Assembly: GCF_023715405.1 (NCBI RefSeq) | Contig: NZ_JAMBOC010000001.1 | Location: 1,612,001 to 1,676,000, forward strand | DNA from: Solibacillus isronensis | Lineage (GTDB): Bacteria > Bacillota > Bacilli > Bacillales_A > Planococcaceae | Direction: 5' to 3' | DNA: 64,000 nucleotides | Part shown: piece by piece, positions 1 through 9,689 of the stretch | Layout of the letters: every line of letters starts with the position of its first letter | Numbering within the stretch: the first letter of the stretch is position 1 | Notes under the pieces: model-generated | Database searches by the model: none | What the model was told of the DNA's origin: nothing | What the model saw: only the letters and a program-made list of their open reading frames with translations | Position numbers and translations under genes: made by a program

Positions 1-81
1 CTGGCTGACTACCGCTTTCACAGCCGCTTCTCCAGTTTCACCGACCGAATCTGATACTACAAATATAGTCAATTTTTTCAT
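1..81 (-). CDS. yqfL: PPDK regulatory protein (kinase/pyrophosphorylase), N-terminal fragment
   Basis: Only the first 27 codons are inside the window; the gene runs off the left edge. The visible N-terminus, MKKLTIFVVSDSVGETGE, has the S-D-S-x-G-E-T signature that opens the DUF299/PSRP family. These proteins reversibly phosphorylate pyruvate,phosphate dikinase or PEP synthase. A GGTGA ribosome binding site lies 5 bases before the ATG. The start is 8 bases past the ccpN stop codon, so the two are very probably one transcript, as in Bacillus. The identification rests on the N-terminus plus synteny; the rest of the protein cannot be seen. Confidence 0.8.
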   Translation of the reverse strand, partial: MKKLTIFVVSDSVGETGEAAVKAVVSQ

Positions 82-89
82 AAGATCAC

Positions 90-737
90 CTATAAATCAT
101 GCGTTTCAGCTAACGAAATAAACGCACGTGTAATATTCGTCTTCGTTAACCGTCCGGTAATGACCAATCCCCGCTCAGTTTCTTCAACTACCGGCATGGA
201 ATCAATTTCTCGTTCTATTAACTTTTTGGCCGCCACGATTAATGAATCCGAATTAACACAATAGGCAATATTCGGCATTCTCGTCATAATTATATGCACA
301 GGCATTTTATTTAAATCCTGTGTTCCTATACTCGAACGCAGTAAATCTTTTCGAGACAGCACACCTTGTAATATTTCATCTTTATCAATAACGAAAAGTG
401 TTCCGACATCCTCGGAAAACATATGGATAATCGCATCATAGACTGTCATATCATCCGGAACGACTACCGGAATCGACTGAAAATCCTTTACTTTTAAATT
501 CAGCATTGATTCCGTAAAGGCAGCCGTTGTTTTTTTACCTGCATAGAAGTAGCCGACACGTGGGCGCGCATCTAAAAATCCAGCCATCGTTAGTATAGCT
601 AGATCAGGTCTCAATGTAGCGCGCGTTAATCCAAGGCGCTCAGCGATATGTTCGCCCGTAATAGGGCCATTTTCTTTTACAATTTGCAAGATTACATCTT
701 GACGTTTATTGAGTTCGATTGGACTCACCCGCTTCAA
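90..737 (-). CDS. ccpN: CcpN-type transcriptional repressor (HTH plus CBS pair)
   Basis: Predicted 215-residue cytoplasmic regulator. Residues about 8-60 form a DeoR/GntR-like winged helix (LNKRQDVILQIVKENGPITG, then a recognition helix with LGLTRATLRPDL). Residues about 84-205 are a pair of CBS motifs that would bind an adenine nucleotide. This architecture and length match CcpN, the repressor of gluconeogenic genes such as gapB and pckA in Bacillus subtilis. It precedes yqfL with an 8-base gap, the same pairing as in Bacillus, where YqfL modulates CcpN activity. The ATG start is the first Met of the frame. Function is by family and synteny. Confidence 0.9.
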   Translation of the reverse strand: MKRVSPIELNKRQDVILQIVKENGPITGEHIAERLGLTRATLRPDLAILTMAGFLDARPRVGYFYAGKKTTAAFTESMLNLKVKDFQSIPVVVPDDMTVYDAIIHMFSEDVGTLFVIDKDEILQGVLSRKDLLRSSIGTQDLNKMPVHIIMTRMPNIAYCVNSDSLIVAAKKLIEREIDSMPVVEETERGLVITGRLTKTNITRAFISLAETHDL

Positions 738-857
738 ATAATGTTATACTTTATCCTTAATTATTATATACTATTCCCTTCTATATTGCGAAGAAAACAA
801 ACCCATGCTACAATATTAGCGAACAACTCACTTGTTGTTTTGAATATTAATATGTAA

Positions 858-1070
858 GCGATGAAGGGATTAATAAGTATCAATTCTAACATAAGCGAGT
901 AGGGATAGTGCAAGCCTACAATGAATTGAGAAACGGCGCCCCTGAGCTATTTTTATAAAAGAGGTTTTTATTTATTTAAAAACAAGCGGGGTGGAACCGC
1001 GGGTACATCGTCTTGATGCACTCGTCCCCGGGCAGAGCTTTTGTGCCCGGAGACGGGTGCTTTTATTTTT
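858..1070 (+). promoter_or_regulatory. T-box riboswitch controlling glyS
   Basis: The leader carries the T-box bulge GTGGAACCGCG at 991-1001. It is followed by a GC-rich intrinsic terminator (stem from GCACTCGTC at 1018 to ACGGGTGC at 1060, then a T-run). A GGC triplet at 935-937 within AAACGGCGCC is a plausible glycine specifier codon. Upstream sequence from about 858 can form Stem I, with AGTA and GA-rich bulges. Uncharged tRNA-Gly is expected to stabilise the antiterminator and switch on glyS. The T-box and terminator are directly seen; the specifier position is inferred. Confidence 0.92.
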
Positions 1071-1097
1071 TTCATTAACGAACAGGAGGTTTTTTTC

Positions 1098-2486
1098 ATG
1101 GCAGAAAAATCAATGGAGACAATTGTATCATTAGCAAAACACCGCGGATTCGTATTTCCCGGATCTGATATTTACGGTGGTTTAGCAAACACTTGGGATT
1201 ACGGTCCACTTGGTGTAGAACTTAAAAACAACGTAAAAAAAGCTTGGTGGCTGAAATTCGTTCAGGAATCTGAACACAACGTAGGTTTGGATGCTGCGAT
1301 TTTAATGAATCCAAAAGCATGGGTTGCATCTGGTCACGTAGGTAACTTTAATGACCCGATGATCGACTGTAAATCATGTAAAGCGCGTCACCGTGCAGAT
1401 AAATTGATTGAAGATGCTTCTTTAACAAAAACAGGCAAAGAAATTATCGTTGACGGTATGACTTTCGATCAAATGAAAGAAAAAATGGAAGAGCTTGAAG
1501 TAGCTTGTCCAGACTGCGGAAAAATCGATTTCACAGATATCCGCCAGTTCAACTTGATGTTCAAAACGCACCAAGGTGTAACTGAATCTTCATCAAATGA
1601 AATTTACCTGCGCCCAGAAACTGCACAAGGTATTTTCGTAAACTTTAAAAATGTTCAGCGTTCAATGCGTAAAAAGACACCATTCGGTATCGCACAGATC
1701 GGTAAATCTTTCCGTAACGAAATCACACCTGGTAACTTTACATTCCGTACACGTGAATTCGAACAAATGGAACTAGAATTCTTCTGTAAACCGGGTGAAG
1801 ACCTTGAGTGGCACTCATATTGGAAAGAGTTCTGCAAAAACTGGCTTCTTGCATTAGGTATGAAAGAAGATTCAATGCGTTTACGCGACCATGAAGACGA
1901 TGAGCTTTCACACTATTCAAATGCGACAACGGATATTGAATTCCGCTTCCCATTCGGCTGGGGCGAACTATGGGGTATCGCAGACCGTACAGATTATGAC
2001 TTAAAGCAGCATATGGAACATTCAGGTGAAGATTTCACTTACATCGATCCTGTCTCAAATGAGCGCTATGTACCATACTGCATCGAGCCATCATTAGGTG
2101 CAGACCGTGTAACATTGGCATTCTTATGCGATGCTTATGAAGAAGAGCAATTAGAAGGCGACGATACTCGTACAGTATTACGCTTCCACCCTGCTCTAGC
2201 TCCATTCAAAGCAGCTGTATTGCCACTATCTAAAAAATTATCAGAAGAAGCTGGCGACGTATGGGCTGATTTACGTAAAGCATTCCCGGTTGATTACGAT
2301 GAGTCACAATCTATCGGTAAACGTTACCGCCGCCAGGACGAAATCGGTACACCATTCTGTATCACGTACGATTTCGATTCAAAAGAAGACGGTCAAGTAA
2401 CAGTACGTCACCGTGATTCAATGGAACAGATCCGTATGCCAATCGCGGAAGTAAAAGCTTACATCGAGAAGCATTTACAATTCTAA
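1098..2486 (+). CDS. glyS: Glycyl-tRNA synthetase, single-chain (alpha2) type
   Basis: 462-residue class II aminoacyl-tRNA synthetase that charges tRNA-Gly. I chose the ATG at 1098 because AGGAGG lies at 1084-1089; a longer in-frame extension would start inside the leader terminator. Visible landmarks are the N-terminal [14 protein letters not shown], a zinc-type CxxC pair ([10 protein letters not shown] and CPDCGK), the motif-2 region [20 protein letters not shown] and the C-terminal anticodon-binding domain after about residue 350. Length is normal for the eukaryote-like single-chain family. It stands alone between a T-box leader and its own terminator. Confidence 0.97.
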   Translation: MAEKSMETIVSLAKHRGFVFPGSDIYGGLANTWDYGPLGVELKNNVKKAWWLKFVQESEHNVGLDAAILMNPKAWVASGHVGNFNDPMIDCKSCKARHRADKLIEDASLTKTGKEIIVDGMTFDQMKEKMEELEVACPDCGKIDFTDIRQFNLMFKTHQGVTESSSNEIYLRPETAQGIFVNFKNVQRSMRKKTPFGIAQIGKSFRNEITPGNFTFRTREFEQMELEFFCKPGEDLEWHSYWKEFCKNWLLALGMKEDSMRLRDHEDDELSHYSNATTDIEFRFPFGWGELWGIADRTDYDLKQHMEHSGEDFTYIDPVSNERYVPYCIEPSLGADRVTLAFLCDAYEEEQLEGDDTRTVLRFHPALAPFKAAVLPLSKKLSEEAGDVWADLRKAFPVDYDESQSIGKRYRRQDEIGTPFCITYDFDSKEDGQVTVRHRDSMEQIRMPIAEVKAYIEKHLQF

Positions 2487-2496
2487 AATCAATAAG

Positions 2497-2533
2497 ACAC
2501 TTTCTGTTCGATTTGAGCAGAAAGTGTTTTTTC
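2497..2533 (+). terminator. Intrinsic terminator of glyS
   Basis: ACACTTTCTG pairs perfectly with CAGAAAGTGT across an 11-base loop and is followed by TTTTTTCTTTTT. It starts 10 bases after the glyS stop codon. Confidence 0.92.
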
Positions 2534-2750
2534 TTTTTACAGGATTGAAATATAAAATCTTATCTACAGTTATTTATCCATTAGCCCCCTCTCTCAAGCA
2601 TTGAATAATCCAAAGATTCATTCACTAAAGTTTAAGCACCTTTTTTCACATTACCTTGTATTAAAAAAAGCCCTTTAATTTTTAGATTATTCAAATAATT
2701 AAATTTTAAATAAGTTATAATCAAAGATAGTAATAGATGGAGGGGATTTT

Positions 2751-3215
2751 ATGTTTTTTCAGGTAAAGGACAAAACCGACACACCTTTAGACACATTCGA
2801 TAAAATTTCACATCTCGTAAAGGCTATACTTCAATTTGAATGCCCAGAACACCGCGCACAACACCACATCCTCTACACGGCGAATATGAAACTTGAAACT
2901 TATCGTGAAGCACAGTTATTTTACAGAAAGTTTGACGATCCGAGCAACGCACTTGGTCGTTTAAGCCGTGAAGCTTATGAGCTGGCAAATAAAAAATACA
3001 ATCAATTGTTTACAATTATCCGGGGCTATATGCATTTAAGCGACGATAATAAACGTAGCCATTTTAATCATCACTTCCGCTTTTCCAAAGAAAAAATAGA
3101 GAATATGTTCACTCTTTTTGAACACATGCATCATCATCAATACTTAAAGCTTGAAGAAGAGTTTTATGAACGGTTAAAAGAAGATATCATCCCATTACTG
3201 ACACAATTCGAGTGA
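2751..3215 (+). CDS. Conserved hypothetical protein, alpha-helical, histidine-rich
   Basis: 154-residue soluble protein that I do not recognise. It has GATGGAGGGGATTTT immediately before the ATG, so translation is credible. The sequence is mostly helical and charged, with no signal peptide or membrane segment. Histidines cluster at HFNHHFRFSK and EHMHHHQYLK in the last third, which could bind metal, but no known motif fits. It lies 64 bases upstream of the EcsC-family gene on the same strand and may share its transcript. There is no terminator between them. Confidence 0.75.
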   Translation: MFFQVKDKTDTPLDTFDKISHLVKAILQFECPEHRAQHHILYTANMKLETYREAQLFYRKFDDPSNALGRLSREAYELANKKYNQLFTIIRGYMHLSDDNKRSHFNHHFRFSKEKIENMFTLFEHMHHHQYLKLEEEFYERLKEDIIPLLTQFE

Positions 3216-3279
3216 CTTGCTGAAACCTTTTCCGTTATGGAACGTAAAATAAGGAGCATGTCCATTGGGAGGATGATTT

Positions 3280-4086
3280 ATGGAAACTCAACAGCAGCTA
3301 GAAAATCATTTATTAACAATCCAACTTTGGGAAAAAGATCAAAGCGGTTTATGGTTTTGGGAAAAAATCGGCCGCATCCCTTTTAAAATACTCGATAAAT
3401 TAACACCGAAATTCATTCAAGAGAAAATTTCCGTCTTGATCGACGAATTGGTAAGCTATGTCCAAACAGGCGGAAAATATTTAGTAAGCGAAAAATCGAT
3501 GATGCGTCATATTCAAAAGCATACGCTGCATTCGGTTTCCACCTTGAAGGATATTGGACAAATGCCGATTGAAGATATGGTGGAACTGAGTGAAAAACTA
3601 CAGAAAAACCGTGCAAAGGTCGCAACCGTACAAGGGGCATCTACCGGCTTTGGCGGTGTTTTTACATTGGCACTCGATATCCCTGTTATTCTAGGAATTG
3701 CGCTAAAAACATTGCAGGAAATCGCAATGATCCATGGCTATGATCCAAATGAAAAAGCCGAGCGTATATTCATCGTAAAATGTCTGCAGTTTGCTTCCTC
3801 TGATGTTGTCGGAAAAGAAGCGATATTAAATGAACTGGCACAACATTATGAAAAGCCGAACGCTGCAGAAAATATGGTTTCCCAGTTACAGGGCTGGCAG
3901 GAAGTCTTCTTTACGTACCGCGATAACTTCGGTATGAAAAAGCTCTTTCAAATGATTCCTGTAGCAGGTATGATTTTCGGTGCCTTTATTAATAAATCGA
4001 TGATTGAAGATATTGCCGAGGCAGGTATGATGCTATATCGCAAGCGAAGAGTGCTGGAACGGATGAATGAACTGGCAAACAGCTAA
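3280..4086 (+). CDS. EcsC family protein
   Basis: 268-residue protein with the features of the EcsC family: an N-terminal amphipathic part (LWEKDQSGLWFWEKIGRIPF), a central glycine-rich hydrophobic stretch (GASTGFGGVFTLALDIPVIL, about residues 118-140) and a second hydrophobic segment near the C-terminus (MIPVAGMIFGAFINKS). The family is related to EcsC of the Bacillus ecs ABC-transporter operon, but no ecsAB genes are nearby here, so the biochemical role is unknown. GGGAGGATGATTT precedes the ATG. A convergent terminator follows. Confidence 0.8.
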   Translation: METQQQLENHLLTIQLWEKDQSGLWFWEKIGRIPFKILDKLTPKFIQEKISVLIDELVSYVQTGGKYLVSEKSMMRHIQKHTLHSVSTLKDIGQMPIEDMVELSEKLQKNRAKVATVQGASTGFGGVFTLALDIPVILGIALKTLQEIAMIHGYDPNEKAERIFIVKCLQFASSDVVGKEAILNELAQHYEKPNAAENMVSQLQGWQEVFFTYRDNFGMKKLFQMIPVAGMIFGAFINKSMIEDIAEAGMMLYRKRRVLERMNELANS

Positions 4087-4091
4087 ATGCG

Positions 4092-4140
4092 CAAAAATAG
4101 CCCAGGATTTTAGTATTACCTAAATCCTGCGGCTATTTTT
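4092..4140. terminator. Bidirectional terminator between EcsC-like and MBL-fold genes
   Basis: The hairpin AAAAATAGCC..GGATTT / AAATCC..GGCTATTTTT has A-runs and T-runs on both flanks. It can therefore end transcripts from both converging genes. Confidence 0.85.
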
Positions 4141-4933
4141 ATTTGTGTACGGCTTTTTTATTTAATTCGTGCATTTCTTGTAAACCTTTATAAAAAGGAT
4201 AAAGCTTTTGCAATTGTGATTCGTCAATACTATCGTTCGCTAAATTATTTAAATATAATAATGACTCGTCAATTCGTTTTTGAATTTCATCGAGGTTATT
4301 CGTCGTTGTCCCATGTCCTGGCACCATAACTTCAATTTCTTTATCCGATATAATCGTTTGCACTTTTTGGATCGTTGCAAAATATGCTTCATAATCCTCA
4401 ATAAAAGGAAACTCAACATTCGATAAATAATCCCCCGCCAGTAAAATACCGAACGGCTCCACCACTGTAAATAACCCATCTCCCGTATGCCCTGGCGATA
4501 AGTAAAAGCTACACGTTATATCCTGCAGCTCAAGTGTTTGGCCATCTTCTTTAATAATAATGTCTATGTGAGGATAAATAATAGGATAATCTCTTTCAAT
4601 ATAGTACTGAGCATCAAACTGACGGATTTGCTCCAATACCTCTTCTTTATTTATTCGCTTAACAAAAGCTTCACTGGCAATTGTTGTAGCATTCGGAAAA
4701 GCACCTGCAGCAATAATATGATCATAATCACTATGTGTATAAATAATATATAATTTCCGATCTTCAATAATCGACTCGATATAGCCTTTTATTTCAGCAA
4801 TTTCGTTCGGCAGCCAGTTAGGGTCGGTCACGATTAAGGCCTTCTTCGTTTTGATTACCGCAGATGTCGTTTGATACAAAACACTTTGAAAAACGGTCAG
4901 TTGCTCATTTTCAAATTGGCGCACTATTTTCAC
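4139..4933 (-). CDS. MBL-fold metallohydrolase with altered metal motif
   Basis: 264-residue cytoplasmic protein of the metallo-beta-lactamase fold. The usual HxHxDH motif reads H67-S-D69-Y-D71-H72, so the second histidine is aspartate. The other expected ligands are present: H149 in SPGHTGDG, D168 in LLAGDYL and H207 in VPGHGT. Substrate cannot be inferred; the family includes glyoxalase II-like and lactonase-like enzymes. It reads towards the EcsC gene and shares the bidirectional terminator. Its 5' end is separated from recO by a terminator, so it is probably monocistronic. Confidence 0.85.
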   Translation of the reverse strand: MKIVRQFENEQLTVFQSVLYQTTSAVIKTKKALIVTDPNWLPNEIAEIKGYIESIIEDRKLYIIYTHSDYDHIIAAGAFPNATTIASEAFVKRINKEEVLEQIRQFDAQYYIERDYPIIYPHIDIIIKEDGQTLELQDITCSFYLSPGHTGDGLFTVVEPFGILLAGDYLSNVEFPFIEDYEAYFATIQKVQTIISDKEIEVMVPGHGTTTNNLDEIQKRIDESLLYLNNLANDSIDESQLQKLYPFYKGLQEMHELNKKAVHK

Positions 4934-4946
4934 TCCTTAATAGAAG

Positions 4947-4987
4947 AAAGCGAGTCTGCGCGATTCTACGCACTTTCGACTCGCTTT
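4947..4987 (-). terminator. Terminator downstream of recO
   Basis: AAAGCGAGTC pairs with GACTCGCTTT. It lies just past the recO stop codon and before the MBL-fold gene start. Confidence 0.8.
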
Positions 4988-5005
4988 ATTTCCTAGGCAA
5001 TAATT

Positions 5006-5779
5006 TTATTCTTCTTCCTTCTTTTCACGCTGCAGTAACGGTGTACGCTCCAGTTGTTCGATGAAGTTGCGTGATTTCAGACGGATCCCTGTTTGCTCTT
5101 CATAAATTGTCGTTACAATTTTTTTAATAAATTGCTTCGTTTGCGGTTTTAATTCCAGCTTGCCGACTTGCTCAATCGGCACCGTATAAAACATGCGAAT
5201 CAGCTTGAGCTGCGTTGGTGATAACCGAATAATATACGGGTCCAAATGGAAACATCGATGACATATAAATCCGCCTTGTGTAAATGAAAATGCAAATTCC
5301 CCATCAACGGCCCCACACCCTGCACATGCATGCAAAATCGGCTGGATACCTGCAAACGGAAGCATTTTCCAATCTACAAACAATGTAATTGCTTCAGGAT
5401 CATACCCTTCTTCAATTGCATTCAATGCCTGAATTAATATATCAAAAGCATAAGGTTCCGGTCTGCCTTCTTCAACGAGGCGATCCACTATTTCCACGAT
5501 GTAGCTTGCATAAGCTGTTGCCACAATATCTGTTTGAATATGACGCATCGAATTGAAATGTTCCCCTTGCTGCAATGTCCCCATGCCTGATGTTCGCTGG
5601 ACTAAAAACGAGCCATGCATAAAAGTTTGTGTTACACCTGCTAAACGACTCGTCGGTTTTTTCGCTCCACGTGCCATACACGCGACTTTACCTGCTTCAC
5701 GTGTCATAAGTGTCACGATTTTATTGGATTCACCATAAGCACGCGCCTTTAAAACGATGCCTTCCCATTTATGTAGCAT
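5006..5779 (-). CDS. recO: DNA repair protein RecO
   Basis: 257-residue recombination mediator of the RecFOR pathway. It loads RecA onto SSB-coated single strands. The N-terminal OB fold begins KWEGIVLKARAYGESNKIVT. A four-cysteine zinc site is visible (HACAGCGAVDGEF and GFICHRCFH). The C-terminal part is helical. I prefer the ATG at 5779, because GAAGGA sits 10 bases upstream; an in-frame GTG nine bases earlier lies too close to it. It follows era at a distance, with a capA-like gene between them, whereas era and recO are adjacent in Bacillus. Confidence 0.96.
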   Translation of the reverse strand: MLHKWEGIVLKARAYGESNKIVTLMTREAGKVACMARGAKKPTSRLAGVTQTFMHGSFLVQRTSGMGTLQQGEHFNSMRHIQTDIVATAYASYIVEIVDRLVEEGRPEPYAFDILIQALNAIEEGYDPEAITLFVDWKMLPFAGIQPILHACAGCGAVDGEFAFSFTQGGFICHRCFHLDPYIIRLSPTQLKLIRMFYTVPIEQVGKLELKPQTKQFIKKIVTTIYEEQTGIRLKSRNFIEQLERTPLLQREKKEEE

Positions 5780-5840
5780 CTGTTGCACATCCTTCTATTT
5801 CTTTCATATCTCTATTATACCGTACTATTGCTAGAAAAGT

Positions 5841-7004
5841 TTAATAAACGGTTACATGTTGTCCCATGATTTTCTTTACCCACTGCAGATTTTTTATAGA
5901 GCGCTGTTCCACATCTTTTAATGGATAGACCCGATAAATACCGTCTGCATCTTTTAATACAGAAGTGGCATAAAGCTCAGGTTCATCTATTGTAATCAGG
6001 TCGCCTTCCTTTGTAATTTCAAGGCTCGCGATTCCGCCAATCATTGTGTTCGGTATTGTTATAATTGTTGAAAAGAAATTACCGAGCGAATAAAAAATAT
6101 GCGTCTCCTGCCCCTGTTCATTGATCAGCTTGTCATATGGCTGCAATACATGCGGATGGGTCCCGAAAATAATATCGACTCCGGCTTTATTTAATATATC
6201 GGCATAATATTTTTGATTGTCATTCGCTTCGTAAACGTATTCAGATCCCCAATGCATCGATACAGCTACTACATCGACCGATTGTTTTAATTCCTCGACA
6301 TCCGCTTTTATTTTTGCTTCATCAATATAATTTATGAGAAATGGCGATTCCTGTGGCAAATAAAGGCCATTTGTACCGTATGTGTAGGCGAGCAGTCCAA
6401 TTTTTATCGATCCGATTTCCATGATGCGTTGTGTAGATCTGTCGTCTTCATTTTTATAAGCCCCTACATAAGGCATATGGTAGTCTTCAAGATTGTTAAA
6501 GACGGTACGCATACCATTTTCCCCTTGATCGATAATATGGTTATTGGCGATTGTGACTAAATCGACTCCTGTATGTTGGAGATCCCGAATAATATGGGCT
6601 GGACTTGAAAATAGCGGATACCCGCTTAATGGATACTCATTGCCTACAGGTGGAGATTCCTGATTGGCGATCAGAAAATCATAGCTTTGCATCTTCGGCA
6701 GCACCGCTGCAAAAGATGAAGTATAATCATCATATTTCGCAAGTCTTAAATGCAGCAAAATATCCCCGGTCATTGCAAGACGAATCGATTCTTTAGCGAC
6801 CTGTTGCTTTGGTTCACTAATGGATTCGTTTTTATCATTTATATCATTCTCTATCTTAATTTGTGATGAATTTGGCTCTTCAATATTCATTTGCCCTTCT
6901 GCGACCAAAATTGTTTGATCTTGGTCGACGGTCGCAATGACAATAAATAATAAAGCGAGCGATATCGCCCAAAGTGCCAGTAAAAATTTATTTAAATTAT
7001 TCAT
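5841..7004 (-). CDS. CapA family exported poly-gamma-glutamate-synthesis-type protein
   Basis: 387-residue protein with one N-terminal membrane anchor (FLLALWAISLALLFIVIATV) and an outside-facing metallophosphatase-like CapA domain (MTGDILLHLRL, NNHIIDQGENGM, MHWGSEYV, FGTHPHVLQPYD, YSLGNFF). CapA proteins participate in poly-gamma-glutamate capsule assembly. No capB/capC genes are in the window, so a capsule role is not established. The start at 7004 is supported by AGAAGGTGA; an upstream in-frame ATG lacks one. It is inserted between era and recO and follows the 21-bp repeat array. No terminator is clear before recO. Confidence 0.88.
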   Translation of the reverse strand: MNNLNKFLLALWAISLALLFIVIATVDQDQTILVAEGQMNIEEPNSSQIKIENDINDKNESISEPKQQVAKESIRLAMTGDILLHLRLAKYDDYTSSFAAVLPKMQSYDFLIANQESPPVGNEYPLSGYPLFSSPAHIIRDLQHTGVDLVTIANNHIIDQGENGMRTVFNNLEDYHMPYVGAYKNEDDRSTQRIMEIGSIKIGLLAYTYGTNGLYLPQESPFLINYIDEAKIKADVEELKQSVDVVAVSMHWGSEYVYEANDNQKYYADILNKAGVDIIFGTHPHVLQPYDKLINEQGQETHIFYSLGNFFSTIITIPNTMIGGIASLEITKEGDLITIDEPELYATSVLKDADGIYRVYPLKDVEQRSIKNLQWVKKIMGQHVTVY

Positions 7005-7106
7005 TGTATTCACCTTCTGACTTCTGTTAAATATTCCCTTACTAAATGGTAGCAGAACCTTGGCCATAATCAAGAATAAAATCATTTTCGTCCTGAGAGG
7101 CGGGAT

Positions 7107-7469
7107 TTATTCGCCAGGTTTGGGGGAAATGTAGAACATTTTGAGGGGAAAGTAGAAAGTTTTGGGGCGAATGTAGAACATTTTTAATGAAATGCGGAAC
7201 AAAGCTGTTGTAATGTAGAACCTATTTATTTTATTCGCCAATTCAGCTGAGTATCTAGAACGTTTCGTCGGAAAAGTAGAATACTTCCAGATGCATGTAG
7301 AACTTTTCATCGATAATGTGGAACAAAGCTGAGGAAATGTAGAACCCATTCATTTTATTCGCCAATTCATCAGAGTATGTAGAACGTTTCGAGGGCAAAG
7401 TAGAAAGTTTTGGCCCGAATGTAGACCTTTTCACCGTCAATGTGGAACAAAACGCCTGAAAAGTAGAAC
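7107..7469. repeat. 21-bp-phased GTTCTAC word array (array A)
   Basis: On the minus strand the word GTTCTAC, or a one- to two-base variant, occurs 15 times between 7469 and 7131. Twelve of the fourteen start-to-start intervals are exactly 21 bp and the other two exactly 40 bp, giving a 124-bp higher-order period. Both 40-bp steps contain GAATTGGCGAATAAAAT. Between words the 11 or so bases vary but tend to end in AAA. The array starts 12 bp after the era terminator and ends about 100 bp before the capA-like start. Small open frames cross it only because 21 is a multiple of 3. Confidence 0.93.
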
Positions 7470-7480
7470 TCCATATAAAA

Positions 7481-7506
7481 ACACACCGATTTTTCATCGG
7501 TGTGTC
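7481..7506 (-). terminator. Terminator of the era operon
   Basis: ACACACCGAT pairs with ATCGGTGTGT around a 5-base loop. On the minus strand it is followed by TTTTTATATGG. Confidence 0.9.
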
Positions 7507-7518
7507 TGCTGCTATCTA

Positions 7519-9189
<1,671 letters not shown>

Positions 9190-9203
<14 letters not shown>

Positions 9204-9675
9204 TCATATCACGACCTAGGCCGTATGACTGTAAGATCTCATCTTGTTTCCCGAACATGACTTTTTCATCTTCAGGTGTCATATGGTCATAGCCTAGCAG
9301 GTGTAAAAAGCCATGGACAGCCAAGAAGCCGAGCTCACGTTCAAACGTATGGCCATATTCAGCTGCCTGTTCACGTGTACGATCTGTCGAGATGATAATA
9401 TCTCCTAAAACACGTGGAATCCCTTCACCGATAATTTGCAGTTCCCCTTCGCCCATTTCTTCCAATGCAAAAGAAATAACATCAGTAGGCTGGTCTTTAT
9501 CACGGTATTCACGGTTAATTTCATGGATCGCTTCATTCGTCACAAACGTAACTGACACTTCCGAGCCGTCCTCGATACTTTCCTGCTCCGCTGCATGCTG
9601 GAGTAATTTTTCCACTAATTCCAAGTGGGATTGTTGTACTTCATTTGTTTCATCTAAAAAATCAATTAATAACAT
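9190..9675 (-). CDS. ybeY: Endoribonuclease YbeY
   Basis: 161-residue metalloenzyme acting in 16S rRNA 3'-end maturation and ribosome quality control. The zinc motif [11 protein letters not shown] (HxxxHxxxxxH) is intact near residue 130, and [15 protein letters not shown] matches the conserved N-terminal half. GGAGG precedes the ATG. It sits between pgpH (14 bases upstream) and dgkA (overlapping). Confidence 0.97.
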
Positions 9676-9689
9676 GTTGTTCCCTCCTA

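Noticed and set aside
648..857. 69-codon plus-strand frame overlapping the ccpN 5' end
   Set aside because: Antisense to ccpN for its first part, no ribosome binding site, low-complexity AT-derived composition.
1041..1097. Upstream start adding 19 residues to GlyS
   Set aside because: The extension lies in the T-box terminator hairpin and poly-T tract; AGGAGG at 1084-1089 points to the ATG at 1098.
7107..7469. CRISPR-like array
   Set aside because: Repeats of about 10 bp with 11-bp variable parts are far too short, the repeats are degenerate, and no cas genes are in the window.
7107..7497. Two open frames of about 80 codons on the minus strand across array A with repeating STF/STL residues
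   Set aside because: The 21-bp period keeps one frame open by itself; there is no ribosome binding site and one frame begins inside the era terminator. Best explained by the repeat, not by a protein.
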